From Cyanobacteria bacterium SIG30 (lineage in GTDB: Bacteria > Cyanobacteriota > Vampirovibrionia > Gastranaerophilales > Gastranaerophilaceae), in contig SUTW01000001.1 in NCBI GenBank assembly GCA_015152475.1, positions 186,001-250,000 of the forward strand: a stretch of 64,000 nt of DNA, read 5' to 3'. Shown here in pieces: positions 7,807 to 19,772 of this stretch (the first letter of the stretch is position 1; each line of letters opens with the position of its first letter). Under the pieces are notes generated by a model. It saw nothing but the letters and a program-made list of their open reading frames with translations. It was not told where the DNA came from and ran no database searches. The position numbers were made by a program, and so were the translations under genes.

Positions 7807-9837
7807 ATGTGGAAAAAATATATAGCGCTATCTTTTATAGGCTTAACTTTAAGTTCAACTCATTTTGTTGAAGCAAAAATAACAGATGAATCTATTGAAT
7901 TATATAAACAAGCTTTAATTTTTGAAGAAGACGGAAGATTTGAGGATTCTATTGATTTATTAAATAAAGCAACTGTTTCAAGCCCTGATGATGTAACTTT
8001 AATAACAAAACTTGCTGGATTATATTCGTCTATTGGAGATTTAGAAAATGCTCTTAAAATGTATCAAAAAGCATTAAGACTAAGACCAAATGATGGCTTT
8101 TTATATATTAGCGTTGGAAATATTCTTCAACAATTAAATAAATACTCAAAGGCTTATGAAGCTTATGCAGAAGCACAAATATTAATGCCTGATTATAAAT
8201 ATAATTACATAAATTTAGGTAACGTTGAGTATTTTGACAATAATTTTGAAGATGCAATAAAAAATTATAAAATATTTTTGCAAAGTTATCCTAAAAACAT
8301 AACTGCAAGAACAAATATGGCAAATTCTTATTTGCAACTTAAAAATCCAGAAATGGCAATACAAGAATTTGAAAAAGCTTATGAATTAAATCCTGATGCT
8401 TTTCGTGATTTTTCAGCATTAGGACTTGCTTATATGCGCAATAAACAATATGAAAATGCGAAAAATGCACTAAGTATCGCAATTGACCAAAATCCACAAG
8501 ATTATTCTGCCTATGTAAATTTAGCACTTGTTGCAACACAAGAAAAAGATTTTGAAAGAGCTTATGAATATTATCAAAAGGCATTTGAAATAAACCCAAA
8601 TATTCCTAATATAAAATTTGATTATGCTTGTCTTTTAGTTTCTATGAATAAAATTGATGAAGCAATTAAAACATATGGTGAATATTTAAATGAAAACCCT
8701 CACGATTCAAATGCTTATTTGAATTTAGGAATTTTATACCAAAATATTGATAAAAATGAAAATGCTATAAATGTTTTGAAACAAGGTTTAAGTCTTAACA
8801 ATGAAGATATATCTCTTAAAGGCGAACTTTTAAGAAGTTATTACAATAATAAAAAATATGATGAAGCGCAGGAACTTTGTAATGAAATCTTGACCCAAGA
8901 TAAAACAAATTTAAAAGCGCAATATTATAATGGTCTGATAAATTATGCAAAGAAAAATTATAAAGAAGCACAAGATATTTTCAAAAATTTATTACTGGTT
9001 GACGAAGTAAACCTTAAAAAATTCACTCTTGATAAAGATATGGTAAAAAAAGCTCTTTATAATTCATATATAGAACAAGGAAATCAATTAAATAAAGATA
9101 AAGAATATAAAAGCGCAAAAGTTGCTTATTCAAGAGCGTTAGAAATAAACTCAGAAGACATACAAGCCTATAAAGGTCTTGCAAAAACATATGAAGGATT
9201 AGGATTAAAATCAAAAGTTGTTGAAAACTTTGAAAAAGCAATTCAAATAGAACCAGAAAACAGTGAATTATTTGTCGAATATGGAGATACCCTTTCTAAT
9301 ATAAATGAATCAAATGATGCAAAAATTGCTTTTGAAAAAGCTTATGAATTAAATTCTGAATCTGCTATTCCATTAGTTAAAATGGGAGATAATTATTTTA
9401 AAGAAAAAGATTGGACAAAAGCACTTTTAAATTATGAAAAAGCTTTTATGATTGAGAAAAAAGACGATGGCTTAGCAATCAAAATAGGTAATTGTTATAA
9501 ATATCTTAAAAACAATGATGATGCAGAAAAATTTTATAGAAAGGCTTTGGATATAAACGAAAATAATTATGACAGTTATTTCAATATTGGCCTGATAGAT
9601 TATGAAAAAGGAAATTTGGCACTTGCAATTGAAAGCTTTAATAAAGCTATCAGTATAAATAATGAATTTTCTTATGCTTATTATGCACTTGGAATTTGTT
9701 TAGAAGAAAATAAGGAAATCCAAAGCGCGATTGAAGCTTACGAGAAATTTGTTCAATACAGTGATGATTCTTCACTTAAAGAAGCAACTCAAGAAAAAAT
9801 TGAGCTTCTTAAAAAAGAATTAGTGGTGGAAGAATGA
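7807..9837 (+). CDS. Large tetratricopeptide-repeat protein, exported
   Basis: 676 aa. An N-terminal signal peptide (MWKKYIALSFIGLTLSSTHFVEA, probable cleavage after EA) is followed by tandem TPR units over almost the entire length, recognisable by repeats such as A-Y-NLG--Y, YEKAFEINP and KAIxIxPEN every 34 residues (about 17-18 units). No catalytic domain is visible. TPR arrays mediate protein-protein contacts; an envelope or periplasmic scaffold role is inferred from the signal peptide and from overlap (4 nt) with the following lipoprotein gene. The specific partner is unknown. Confidence 0.85.
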   Translation: MWKKYIALSFIGLTLSSTHFVEAKITDESIELYKQALIFEEDGRFEDSIDLLNKATVSSPDDVTLITKLAGLYSSIGDLENALKMYQKALRLRPNDGFLYISVGNILQQLNKYSKAYEAYAEAQILMPDYKYNYINLGNVEYFDNNFEDAIKNYKIFLQSYPKNITARTNMANSYLQLKNPEMAIQEFEKAYELNPDAFRDFSALGLAYMRNKQYENAKNALSIAIDQNPQDYSAYVNLALVATQEKDFERAYEYYQKAFEINPNIPNIKFDYACLLVSMNKIDEAIKTYGEYLNENPHDSNAYLNLGILYQNIDKNENAINVLKQGLSLNNEDISLKGELLRSYYNNKKYDEAQELCNEILTQDKTNLKAQYYNGLINYAKKNYKEAQDIFKNLLLVDEVNLKKFTLDKDMVKKALYNSYIEQGNQLNKDKEYKSAKVAYSRALEINSEDIQAYKGLAKTYEGLGLKSKVVENFEKAIQIEPENSELFVEYGDTLSNINESNDAKIAFEKAYELNSESAIPLVKMGDNYFKEKDWTKALLNYEKAFMIEKKDDGLAIKIGNCYKYLKNNDDAEKFYRKALDINENNYDSYFNIGLIDYEKGNLALAIESFNKAISINNEFSYAYYALGICLEENKEIQSAIEAYEKFVQYSDDSSLKEATQEKIELLKKELVVEE

Positions 9838-10250
9838 AAAACATTTTAAAACTGCTATTTTTAGTTATTTTTTCTTTGTTTTTTGTAACAGGCTGTTCTA
9901 ACGAAAAACAAAGCAAAAAACCTTTCATTGTATTTAGCGACCAACCAATACATGAAAGAACTGTACCCAAAAGCGTTTTTGGGAAAGGCAAAAGAGTATA
10001 TTTTGCAGCAATAAAACCTAAAGGTTTTGAAAGTGAAGTTATAAGAGTTCAAATTTTCAAAAAAGATGATAAAACAGCCTATCTTGGATATAGTTATTAT
10101 TCAAATAAAGATTATCGACTTGAAAATGATAAATTTTTTCTGGATTATTTTATAATCCACACAGAAGGTCATTATGTCACGCAAGTTTTTGAAATAACAA
10201 ATTTACAAAAACCTGTTATGATAGGAGATTTCTGGATTGTGGACAGATAA
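9834..10250 (+). CDS. Small lipoprotein of unknown function
   Basis: 138 aa. A typical lipoprotein signal (MKNILKLLFLVIFSLFFVTGCSNE): basic start, hydrophobic core, lipobox VTGC with Cys at residue 21. The mature part (about 118 aa) has beta-rich segments (KGKRVYFAAIKPKG, VIRVQIFKKDD, YFIIHTEGHYVTQVFEI) and no motif I recognise. It starts inside the TPR gene (ATGA overlap) and its end overlaps the next gene, so the three are translationally coupled. Function unknown. Confidence 0.8.
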   Translation: MKNILKLLFLVIFSLFFVTGCSNEKQSKKPFIVFSDQPIHERTVPKSVFGKGKRVYFAAIKPKGFESEVIRVQIFKKDDKTAYLGYSYYSNKDYRLENDKFFLDYFIIHTEGHYVTQVFEITNLQKPVMIGDFWIVDR

Positions 10251-10671
10251 AACATGGATTTTTAATACATCCATAAAAGATTGGTTAAAATATTTTTTTA
10301 ATAGATTCACATCTTCTAGGTATATCGTAAAAGGTAAATGTAAAAAGTGTGGTCAATGTTGCAAAACTATATTATTTAGCGACGAAAATGGTTATATTAA
10401 AACGGAAAAAGATTTTATAGAGCTACAAAAACGCAACAAAAGATACAAAATGTTTGAAATATCTGGAAAAATGGAAGAAACCGGAGCTCTTTTATTCAGA
10501 TGTAAATCTTTAGGTAAAGATAATTTGTGCAAAGCTTATTTTTTCCGTTCGTTATATTGCCGTGATTACCCTGCAATAAACCCTGAATTTATAAAAAATG
10601 GTGGCACAACTCTTGATAATTGTGGATTTTATTTTGATGTAAATAAAAAATTTGAAGATTATTTAAAATGA
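10237..10671 (+). CDS. YkgJ-type cysteine-cluster protein
   Basis: 144 aa. The CKKCGQCCKT motif at about residues 32-41 and the later CKAYFFRSLYCRDYPAINPEF form the CxxCxxCC...C...C..YP pattern of the YkgJ/UPF0153 family, thought to bind an Fe-S cluster or zinc; the biochemical role is not established. The start codon is TTG at 10237, chosen because AGGAG lies 9 nt upstream and no ATG is placed better; this overlaps the lipoprotein gene by 14 nt. The ATG of the next gene overlaps its end by 4 nt. Confidence 0.8.
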   Translation: MWTDKTWIFNTSIKDWLKYFFNRFTSSRYIVKGKCKKCGQCCKTILFSDENGYIKTEKDFIELQKRNKRYKMFEISGKMEETGALLFRCKSLGKDNLCKAYFFRSLYCRDYPAINPEFIKNGGTTLDNCGFYFDVNKKFEDYLK

Positions 10672-12491
10672 AAATAAAAAGATATCTTTTAATAGCTTTA
10701 ATTTTAATATTTTGCCTAATTTTCTTAGGTTTCACTATTGTTCCTTCAAAAAGTTATAAAGTCATTAAAATTGTTGAAGGTGATAAATTCTATATTGATT
10801 TAAATGAAAATAAAATTGCAGAAAAAGAAGAATTATTCCATTTAAAAGGAGTTAATGCTTTTCCTCTTCATTACAGCGCAAAAACAAAATTCTATGCTAA
10901 AAAATTTGGCATAACAACAACGGATGTTTTAGAATTGGGTTATTTTGGTAAAAAATTCAGCGAAAAGTTGCTTTTAGAAAAACAAATACGTTTTATAGGA
11001 AAACCTGAAGAATATAATCCTGAATATAATTACAGATTTGCAGAAATAAGTTTAAACGGAATAGACTATAGCATAATTTTATTACAAAGTGGTTTTGGTT
11101 TTTCTTATTGGAAAGATTCAGGAATTTATTACAAACAATATGAAAACATAGAAAAAATCAAAGAAAATGCAAAAAGAGCAGATGAATTTCAAATTAAAGT
11201 TTTAGATAATAAAAATAAAATTTATCATAATTTAGATTGCAAAGATGCATTTTATATCAAAGATATTAGTTTTATCGAAGAATACAACATTGAGAAAAAT
11301 TTATTTGAAAAATGTGAAAAATGCAAAGAAAAAAACAACAACAAGGATTACTTCGAAAAAGAAAATATTGAAAGCGCTAAAGCTGATAAAATTTCTAAAA
11401 ATTTTGAACTATTCCTGATAAATCCAAATAAATACAAAAGACCTTCAAATCGTTGCAGAACAAATGTTTGTCAAAATTTATTATTCAATATTAGAAACGC
11501 AAAAGAAAGTATCGACTTTGCAATATATGGGATTGAAAAACAAGATGAAATTATAAATGAATTAAAAAAAGCAAAAGAAAAAGGAATAAAAATAAGAGGA
11601 GTAACAGACAGCACTCCTCAGGGTAAATTTATTTATTCCAATACAGAAGATTTAGAAAAATTATTTGACCTGAAATCTGATAATAAACATCATTTTATGC
11701 ACAATAAATTTTTTATTTTTGATAATAAAAAAGTTTTAACAGGTTCAATAAATTTATCTTCAACAGGAACTGGTGGTTATAATTCAAATTCTGCAATTAT
11801 CATAGAAAACAAAGAATTAGCAAAAGCTTACACAAAAGAATTTGAAGAAATGTATAATGGCTTATTTCAAAACAAAAAATTAAATGATAACAGTATCACT
11901 AATATACAAATAAATAAAGATATAAATATTGATGTTTATTTTTCACCAAAAGGCAAAACTTATGAAAAAGTTTTTCTGCCATTAATAAAAAATGCTAAAA
12001 AGAAAATTTACATTGACATTTTTTATCTAACGCATAAAGGGATAACTCAAAATTTAATCGAAGCACACAAAAGAGGGGTTGAAATAAAAATAATAATCGA
12101 TTCAACTGCATCAACAAATCAAAAAGTAAAGTTAAATGAACTAAGACAAGCAGGAATAAATGTTAAGGTTGAAAATTGGGGTGGAAAAGCTCATGAAAAA
12201 ACCATAAGCATTGATGATTATTATTTAATTTTGGGTAGTGCTAATTTTTCAAATAGTGGAATGAACCACAATGATGAAAACCTTATAGTTATAAGAAATT
12301 CTGAAATTGCCAAATTTTATAATGAATTTTTTATAACTTTATACAATTCAATAGATGATATTTACTTAACAAAAATCCCAAAAGCAGAAAGCTATATGTC
12401 AAAAAATTCTTGTTTTGATGGGATAGATAATGATTTTGACGGCTATATTGACCTAAAAGATAAAGACTGTGAATGGTCTAAGGCTTATTAA
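10668..12491 (+). CDS. Secreted SNase-like / phospholipase D-like nuclease fusion
   Basis: 607 aa. Signal or anchor helix at 5-25; a staphylococcal-nuclease-like domain at about 30-150 (YKVIKIVEGDKFYIDL, FHLKGVNAFPLHYSAKTKFYAKKFG, YRFAEISLNG); a small Cys/His segment (H187, C191, C216, C219) resembling zinc-binding tails after such domains; then two PLD/HKD half-sites, HNKFFIFD (H345, K347, D352, followed by GSINLSSTG) and HEKTISID (H509, K511, D516, followed by GSANFSNSG). The C-terminus has a disulfide-framed acidic loop C582-FDGIDNDFDGYIDLKDKD-C601, like calcium-binding repeats. Likely an exported nuclease; PLD endonuclease is the safer half of the call, and whether the SNase half is active is unclear. 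Its 3' end overlaps the convergent nucleotidyltransferase gene by 14 nt. Confidence 0.8.
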   Translation: MKIKRYLLIALILIFCLIFLGFTIVPSKSYKVIKIVEGDKFYIDLNENKIAEKEELFHLKGVNAFPLHYSAKTKFYAKKFGITTTDVLELGYFGKKFSEKLLLEKQIRFIGKPEEYNPEYNYRFAEISLNGIDYSIILLQSGFGFSYWKDSGIYYKQYENIEKIKENAKRADEFQIKVLDNKNKIYHNLDCKDAFYIKDISFIEEYNIEKNLFEKCEKCKEKNNNKDYFEKENIESAKADKISKNFELFLINPNKYKRPSNRCRTNVCQNLLFNIRNAKESIDFAIYGIEKQDEIINELKKAKEKGIKIRGVTDSTPQGKFIYSNTEDLEKLFDLKSDNKHHFMHNKFFIFDNKKVLTGSINLSSTGTGGYNSNSAIIIENKELAKAYTKEFEEMYNGLFQNKKLNDNSITNIQINKDINIDVYFSPKGKTYEKVFLPLIKNAKKKIYIDIFYLTHKGITQNLIEAHKRGVEIKIIIDSTASTNQKVKLNELRQAGINVKVENWGGKAHEKTISIDDYYLILGSANFSNSGMNHNDENLIVIRNSEIAKFYNEFFITLYNSIDDIYLTKIPKAESYMSKNSCFDGIDNDFDGYIDLKDKDCEWSKAY

Positions 12492-13815
12492 AATCAAATT
12501 CTTGAATGAATTTTATGGCATCTTCTTTTGTTTTTATATGACCTAAAATTTGTTTTTCTTTAAGGGCATTAATGATAACACCTAAATCCCTACCTTTAAT
12601 TTTCCTTATTTTCATAATTTCATTACCATCTATTAATTTAGGCAAATCTATTAATGTAGGTTTAATTTTTTCATAAAAACACAAAAGCTCATTTAAACCT
12701 TCTAGATTATTTTTGACCATTTCGTCAGTAACCGCTTCGCCTCTTGCGCTTAATCTGTCGGCTCTTGCAAGTTCAATGACATCTTCTATATCAGGCTCTA
12801 ATTTTCTAACAAAGCGCATCATGGCATTTTCTGTTTTGTCGTCACTTGACATAAGTTGTGAAGGATAAATATGGTTTTCAATCATTTTTGTTATATAAAC
12901 AATTTGTTTTCTTGAAAATTTTAAATCTTCTAAAAGTTTTTTTGCTAATTCTGCACCAACTTTTTCATGACCAATAAATCTATGCCTTTTAGTTTCATTA
13001 TCAATTGTCCAGGTTGAAGGTTTACCAATATCATGCAACAATGCAGAAATTTTTAAAATTGGTTTATTAATACGTATATTCTTAACTGTTTCAATACAAT
13101 GTTTTATTAAAGGAAGATGATGGTGAGTGTTTGGAGGAATTTTTTCAACTTCTTCTAAAATTGGAAAAATAATAGACAAAAGTTTTGTTTCACACATACC
13201 ATTCAATGATTCAACCAAATAATCACCTTCAAAAGTTTTTAAAATTTCATAATTTACACGCTCAGATGCAACTTTTTTTAACAAATTTCCATTTTCAGCG
13301 ATAAAATGTTTTATTCCATCTGAAATTTCGAAACCTAAAATTGACTGAAATCTAAAAGCTCTTAAAAGTCTTAAAGGATCATCTTCAAGATTTTTTAAAG
13401 AATAAGTTCTAATTATTTTTTTCTCAAAATCTTCTATAAAATTGAAAGGATCAAAAATTTTTTCTTCATTAATATCAAAAAATAATGAATTTATTGTAAA
13501 ATCACGTCTTTGAATGTCTTTTATTAAATCATTTTCAATGGGCTTTGTAATATCAATATAATTTTCGCTATTATGAATAGCAATTCTAAAAATTTCGTTT
13601 TCTTTATCTAATAAAACCTTTGTAGCGTCTAGATTTTTTATTAATTCATCAGCTAAATTTTCAGGGGAAATATCAGAAACAATTAAATCAATATCGCAAG
13701 AGTTTTTGCCTAAATATAAATCACGCAAAAAACCACCAACTAAAAAAACATTGTGTTTTTTTAAAATTGGTAAAATTGTTTTTATTATTTCATTATTTAA
13801 AATTTTATCTTTCAT
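12478..13815 (-). CDS. cca: tRNA nucleotidyltransferase (CCA- or CC/A-adding) with HD domain
   Basis: 445 aa class II nucleotidyltransferase. Motif A FLVGGFLRDLYLGKNSCDIDLIV (about residues 24-46, catalytic Asp pair DID), motif C RRDFTINSLFFD, motif D DDPLRLLRAFRF (a DDxxR nucleotide-template version), then a C-terminal HD domain (LLHDIGKP, GHEKVGA). It adds nucleotides to tRNA 3' ends. A second, shorter enzyme of the same class is at 51299-52471, so this one may be full CCA-adding or only CC- or A-adding; the sequence alone does not decide. It begins inside the end of rsmE (11-nt overlap). Confidence 0.88.
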   Translation of the reverse strand: MKDKILNNEIIKTILPILKKHNVFLVGGFLRDLYLGKNSCDIDLIVSDISPENLADELIKNLDATKVLLDKENEIFRIAIHNSENYIDITKPIENDLIKDIQRRDFTINSLFFDINEEKIFDPFNFIEDFEKKIIRTYSLKNLEDDPLRLLRAFRFQSILGFEISDGIKHFIAENGNLLKKVASERVNYEILKTFEGDYLVESLNGMCETKLLSIIFPILEEVEKIPPNTHHHLPLIKHCIETVKNIRINKPILKISALLHDIGKPSTWTIDNETKRHRFIGHEKVGAELAKKLLEDLKFSRKQIVYITKMIENHIYPSQLMSSDDKTENAMMRFVRKLEPDIEDVIELARADRLSARGEAVTDEMVKNNLEGLNELLCFYEKIKPTLIDLPKLIDGNEIMKIRKIKGRDLGVIINALKEKQILGHIKTKEDAIKFIQEFDFNKP

Positions 13816-14524
13816 TATTTAGCTCATAAATTATATTAGAAATTCCAGCAACAATTGCATTTGGTGCTTTATAAATCAAATTACCAAGACTAACTAAGGC
13901 ATAATTTTGTTTTTTAAAGAAATCAAATTCTTTTTCTGAGAAACCACCCTCTGGTCCAATAACAACAAGTAATTTTTCACTTTTGTTATAATATTTAAGA
14001 GCAGATTTCAAAGAAACATTTGAATATTTTTCTGCAAAAACAATTACTTTATCAAAATTTTTTGTAACATTAACTAATTTATCAATATCAAAAATAATTG
14101 CTCTGTCTGCTCTTTCACATTGTTTAAAACTTTCATCTGCAATTTTTTGGAATTTGTCTATGTTTTTAGAAGGTTTAACAGCACAATTATCTGATATAAC
14201 AGGATAAATCCCTTTAACTCCTGCTTGAACTGCATTGGAAATTGCAAGATTTTGTGCATCACCTCTCAAAATGCTTTGCGCTAAATATAATTCGAAATCA
14301 AGTTTTCTTTTTGATTTTTCATTTTCTAAAATTTGAGCTTTTATTAATTTTTTATCAGCAGATAAAATTTCTGATTTATAAACAATTTCATTTTCATCAA
14401 TAAATTTAATTATTTCACCTTGCCTAATGCGCAAAGCAGACACCAGATGTCTAATTAAATCGACATCAGAAATCGTTATAATATCGTCGTTTATATTATC
14501 TTTTTCTATATAAAAGTGTGGCAT
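13805..14524 (-). CDS. rsmE: 16S rRNA (uracil(1498)-N(3))-methyltransferase
   Basis: SPOUT-class methyltransferase, 239 aa. Visible: PHFYIEKDNI start, HLVSALRIRQGEII, LAQSILRGDAQNLAISNAVQAGVKGIYPV, the SAM-binding knot LLVVIGPEGGFSEKEFDFF, and SLGNLIYKAPNAIVAGISNIIYEL (the usual LG.RILR..TA segment is altered here to LGNLIYKAPNA, a mild divergence). It overlaps the cca gene downstream. Confidence 0.92.
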   Translation of the reverse strand: MPHFYIEKDNINDDIITISDVDLIRHLVSALRIRQGEIIKFIDENEIVYKSEILSADKKLIKAQILENEKSKRKLDFELYLAQSILRGDAQNLAISNAVQAGVKGIYPVISDNCAVKPSKNIDKFQKIADESFKQCERADRAIIFDIDKLVNVTKNFDKVIVFAEKYSNVSLKSALKYYNKSEKLLVVIGPEGGFSEKEFDFFKKQNYALVSLGNLIYKAPNAIVAGISNIIYELNNER

Positions 14525-14544
14525 AACTAAATGCTATCACAAAA

Positions 14545-14730
14545 CTAATACATTTCGTTAATTCTTTTTTGACGTTCAATTCTTAGTTGTTCAACATTAT
14601 CTTTGTTAAATAATTGTTTAACCTCATAAACAAAACCACTATCAGCATTCAGCCAATCAGCCCAGCCCAAATTTGTGACGCCATACCAAATAACTACACA
14701 AAAAATGATAAAACCGATTATATTTTTCAT
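14545..14730 (-). CDS. Small single-pass membrane protein, unknown
   Basis: 61 aa. Residues 3-21 (NIIGFIIFCVVIWYGVTNL) form one transmembrane helix, followed by a short charged tail with an amphipathic segment ending RIERQKRINEMY. It sits 10 nt after gyrB; the gyrB stop TAG is part of its AGGAG ribosome-binding site, 8 nt before ATG, so it is translated from the gyrB message. No known family recognised; reality is supported by the site and spacing rather than by homology. Confidence 0.7.
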   Translation of the reverse strand: MKNIIGFIIFCVVIWYGVTNLGWADWLNADSGFVYEVKQLFNKDNVEQLRIERQKRINEMY

Positions 14731-14740
14731 TACTTATCTC

Positions 14741-17203
<2,463 letters not shown>

Positions 17204-17218
17204 TTATTTATTACTTAT

Positions 17219-17246
17219 ATTGTACTACAAAAACGGCATGTGACAA
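17219..17246 (-). promoter_or_regulatory. gyrB promoter
   Basis: On the minus strand: TTGTCA (17246-17241), 16-nt spacer, TACAAT (17224-17219), followed about 30 nt later by the gyrB ATG at 17188. Both hexamers are close to the sigma70 consensus. Confidence 0.6.
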
Positions 17247-17338
17247 GTTTTTAAGCAGATTTTAAGAATAATTTACAAAGTTTTAGAGAAAAACAAAATC
17301 AACTAACTTTTTCAATTTATCTGTATCGAACAACAAAA

Positions 17339-17911
17339 TTAAAAATTATCACACAGCATTTCAAAATATCCTTGCGGATGATGACAAAGTGGACATTGTT
17401 TTGGTGCTGATTTTTCAAAATGAATATATCCACATTTTAAACAAAGCCAATTAACCCCGTGGCACTTTTCAAAAATTTTTCCATTCACAAGATTTTCATA
17501 AAGAGCTTTATATCTTTCTTCATGGTGTTTTTCAACACTTGTAACATAGTTAAATAATTCTGCAATTTCATTAAAACCTTCTTCTAGTGCCGTTTTTGCA
17601 TATTGCGGATAAAGAAGAGTATTTTCATCATGTTCTGTTTCAAAAGCAAGTTTTAAATTAAATTTTGTATCTTTAAAACCTATTGGGTATGAACTTGTAA
17701 TTTCAAACGGTTCAAGACCATCTAAATGCTTTAAAAATTGTTTCCCATGTTGATATTCATTATTAGCTGTTTCAAGAAAAATATCAGCAATTTGTTCAAA
17801 ACCTTCTTTGCGCGCTTTATTAGCATAAAAAGTATAGCGATTTCTTGCGCTTGATTCTCCAAGAAAAGCTTTCATTAAATTATTTTTTGTTTCACTATTT
17901 GCTAAATTCAT
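17339..17911 (-). CDS. Rubrerythrin
   Basis: Non-haem di-iron protein of anaerobes, usually an NAD(P)H/rubredoxin-dependent peroxidase. 190 aa: a ferritin-like helical domain ([57 protein letters not shown]) with the expected Glu and His ligands, then a C-terminal rubredoxin-like iron site ([28 protein letters not shown]; CxxC...CxxC). It is monocistronic, with an AAAAAGGAGAA ribosome-binding site. It points to an anaerobe handling occasional oxygen stress. Confidence 0.95.
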   Translation of the reverse strand: MNLANSETKNNLMKAFLGESSARNRYTFYANKARKEGFEQIADIFLETANNEYQHGKQFLKHLDGLEPFEITSSYPIGFKDTKFNLKLAFETEHDENTLLYPQYAKTALEEGFNEIAELFNYVTSVEKHHEERYKALYENLVNGKIFEKCHGVNWLCLKCGYIHFEKSAPKQCPLCHHPQGYFEMLCDNF

Positions 17912-17984
17912 ATTTATTCTCCTTTTTAAAGAAGAATAAAATAGTTTTTAAAAAAATAAATTGCTCTTTTGGTTAATTTAAAAT

Positions 17985-19772
17985 TTAATCACTTACAACT
18001 TGGTTTCTGCCGTTTTCTTTTGCTTTATAAAGTCTTTTATCGCAAGCTTCAATAAGTTCTTTTGGTTCAAGACCGTCTTTTGGCATTGTTGCAACTCCAA
18101 CACTAATTGTGACATTAACAATATCGCCAGTTGCAAGCGTTACTTTTGTGTTTCTGACGGCTTCACAAATTTTATTTGCAGTCGTAATTGCATCTTCATT
18201 ATTTGTGTTAGTTAAAATAACTGCCATTTCTTCACCACCATAACGACAAGGAATATCAGTTGATCTTACACAAGATTTCATAATTTGTGCAACTTGTTTT
18301 AAGACAGCATCACCGCTTTGATGTCCATATGTATCATTAAATTTTTTAAAGAAATCAATATCTGACATAATAAGTGAAAAACTTGTTTGATAACGGTTAT
18401 AGTTTTGTGTTTGTGCAACCATTTGTTCTTGAAAATATCTATGGTTGTATAGTTGAGTCATAACATCGGTTACTGCAAGCTTATATGTATGTTCATAGTC
18501 TCTTGATTTAAGAATATATTTAAGTATGTATGCTGTTACAAAGAATGTTGCGGCACTTAAAAGAGGGAAAATAATTCCAATCCATATATTAAATTTTCCC
18601 ATAAGGAAAATGCTTAAAATTAAATATGAAACCGTAATTAAAGCTGTTGCTCCAAAAGATACAACTATATTTTGAATTCGATTAACTAAGAATACAGCAA
18701 AAACTGATAATAAAACTGCTATTAACAAATCAATCCAAACAGGAACATGATAAACAAAATCATTATTTATGACATTTTCAAAAAACGTTGCATGGATTTC
18801 TACTCCTGGAACCATTGATAAAATTGGAGAAGATTTAATATCATTTAATAAAGATGCAGTAGCACCTATATAGATAACTTTGTCTTGAATTTTGTCAATT
18901 AAAAATTCTTCGTTGCCATCATTTATTGCTTTATGAACGTCTGAAAGAGAAACATTTTCAAATGTGTCTTCATTATACCAATTCATAATGGCTCTTCCCG
19001 AATCATTTAAAGGAATAGAAAAACCATTATCTAACAATAATTTTCCATTTTTAATTTCAAAACTTGTTTTGTTTATATCAAGATAATTAAGAGCTGAAAC
19101 AAATGAAATGTTTTTGTAATAATCATCTTTATAATTAACAAGAACAGGCATATATCTTATTATGCCATCTGATTCACGTGTAAAATTAACAGAACCTATA
19201 TTTTTTGAATTATTTAAAATATCGAATAAAATTGGTTGTGAATTTGGAAATACTAATCTAGGATTTTCTTTAATCAAATTGTCATTTTTGACTTCATTTT
19301 TAAGATTTTTTGGAAGTTCAGCTGAAATTCTATTTTCTTCTTCTTCATAATCAAAAAGCATTCCAACAACAACATTTTTATTAGAATTTACTGCATTAAT
19401 AAAAAGTTCATCTCCACCCTTTTTGCTTTTCTTCGGGAACATAAAGTCAAGAACTATAAGTTTTGGATTATATTTTTCAATTTCTGTTATAAGATTTGCC
19501 CAATATTCTCTTTTTACTGGCCATTCTCCATAAGTATCGTTTATAAACTCATATGTTTTTGTATCAAGTGCAAAAATTTTAACAGGATTATTCAACGGCT
19601 TTTTGCTATGCGATAAGATTTCTTGTCTAAAATCAAATGTTTTTCCCTCAATAATAGCTGAAAAATCAGCAAAAAAAGGAACTTTTATAGCCAAAATAAA
19701 AGCCAAAATAAAAACAATGGCAACAATTAAGTAAACATGTAAATCAAATTTATTCGTCTTCATATTTTTCAA
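17985..19772 (-). CDS. CHASE2-domain diguanylate cyclase
   Basis: 595 aa. N-terminal TM helix (about 11-30), a long extracytoplasmic CHASE2 sensor (about 35-345; FDFRQEIL, IFALDTKTYEF, YWANLITEI, VIYIGATA, VPGVEIHATF), two to three TM helices (about 350-420), then a GGDEF domain (about 430-595). The active site reads RYGGEEMAVIL, GGEEM rather than GG(D/E)EF; the inhibitory I-site RSTD is present 5 residues upstream. Probably makes c-di-GMP in response to an external signal. A 57-aa frame overlaps its start; ATGs at 19772 and 19763 are both possible, the latter coupled to that upstream frame. Confidence 0.88.
   Translation of the reverse strand: MKNMKTNKFDLHVYLIVAIVFILAFILAIKVPFFADFSAIIEGKTFDFRQEILSHSKKPLNNPVKIFALDTKTYEFINDTYGEWPVKREYWANLITEIEKYNPKLIVLDFMFPKKSKKGGDELFINAVNSNKNVVVGMLFDYEEEENRISAELPKNLKNEVKNDNLIKENPRLVFPNSQPILFDILNNSKNIGSVNFTRESDGIIRYMPVLVNYKDDYYKNISFVSALNYLDINKTSFEIKNGKLLLDNGFSIPLNDSGRAIMNWYNEDTFENVSLSDVHKAINDGNEEFLIDKIQDKVIYIGATASLLNDIKSSPILSMVPGVEIHATFFENVINNDFVYHVPVWIDLLIAVLLSVFAVFLVNRIQNIVVSFGATALITVSYLILSIFLMGKFNIWIGIIFPLLSAATFFVTAYILKYILKSRDYEHTYKLAVTDVMTQLYNHRYFQEQMVAQTQNYNRYQTSFSLIMSDIDFFKKFNDTYGHQSGDAVLKQVAQIMKSCVRSTDIPCRYGGEEMAVILTNTNNEDAITTANKICEAVRNTKVTLATGDIVNVTISVGVATMPKDGLEPKELIEACDKRLYKAKENGRNQVVSD

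Noticed and set aside
9809-10052. Minus-strand frames opposite the lipoprotein gene
   Set aside because: They lie opposite a gene supported by a lipobox, coupling on both sides, and consistent codon use.
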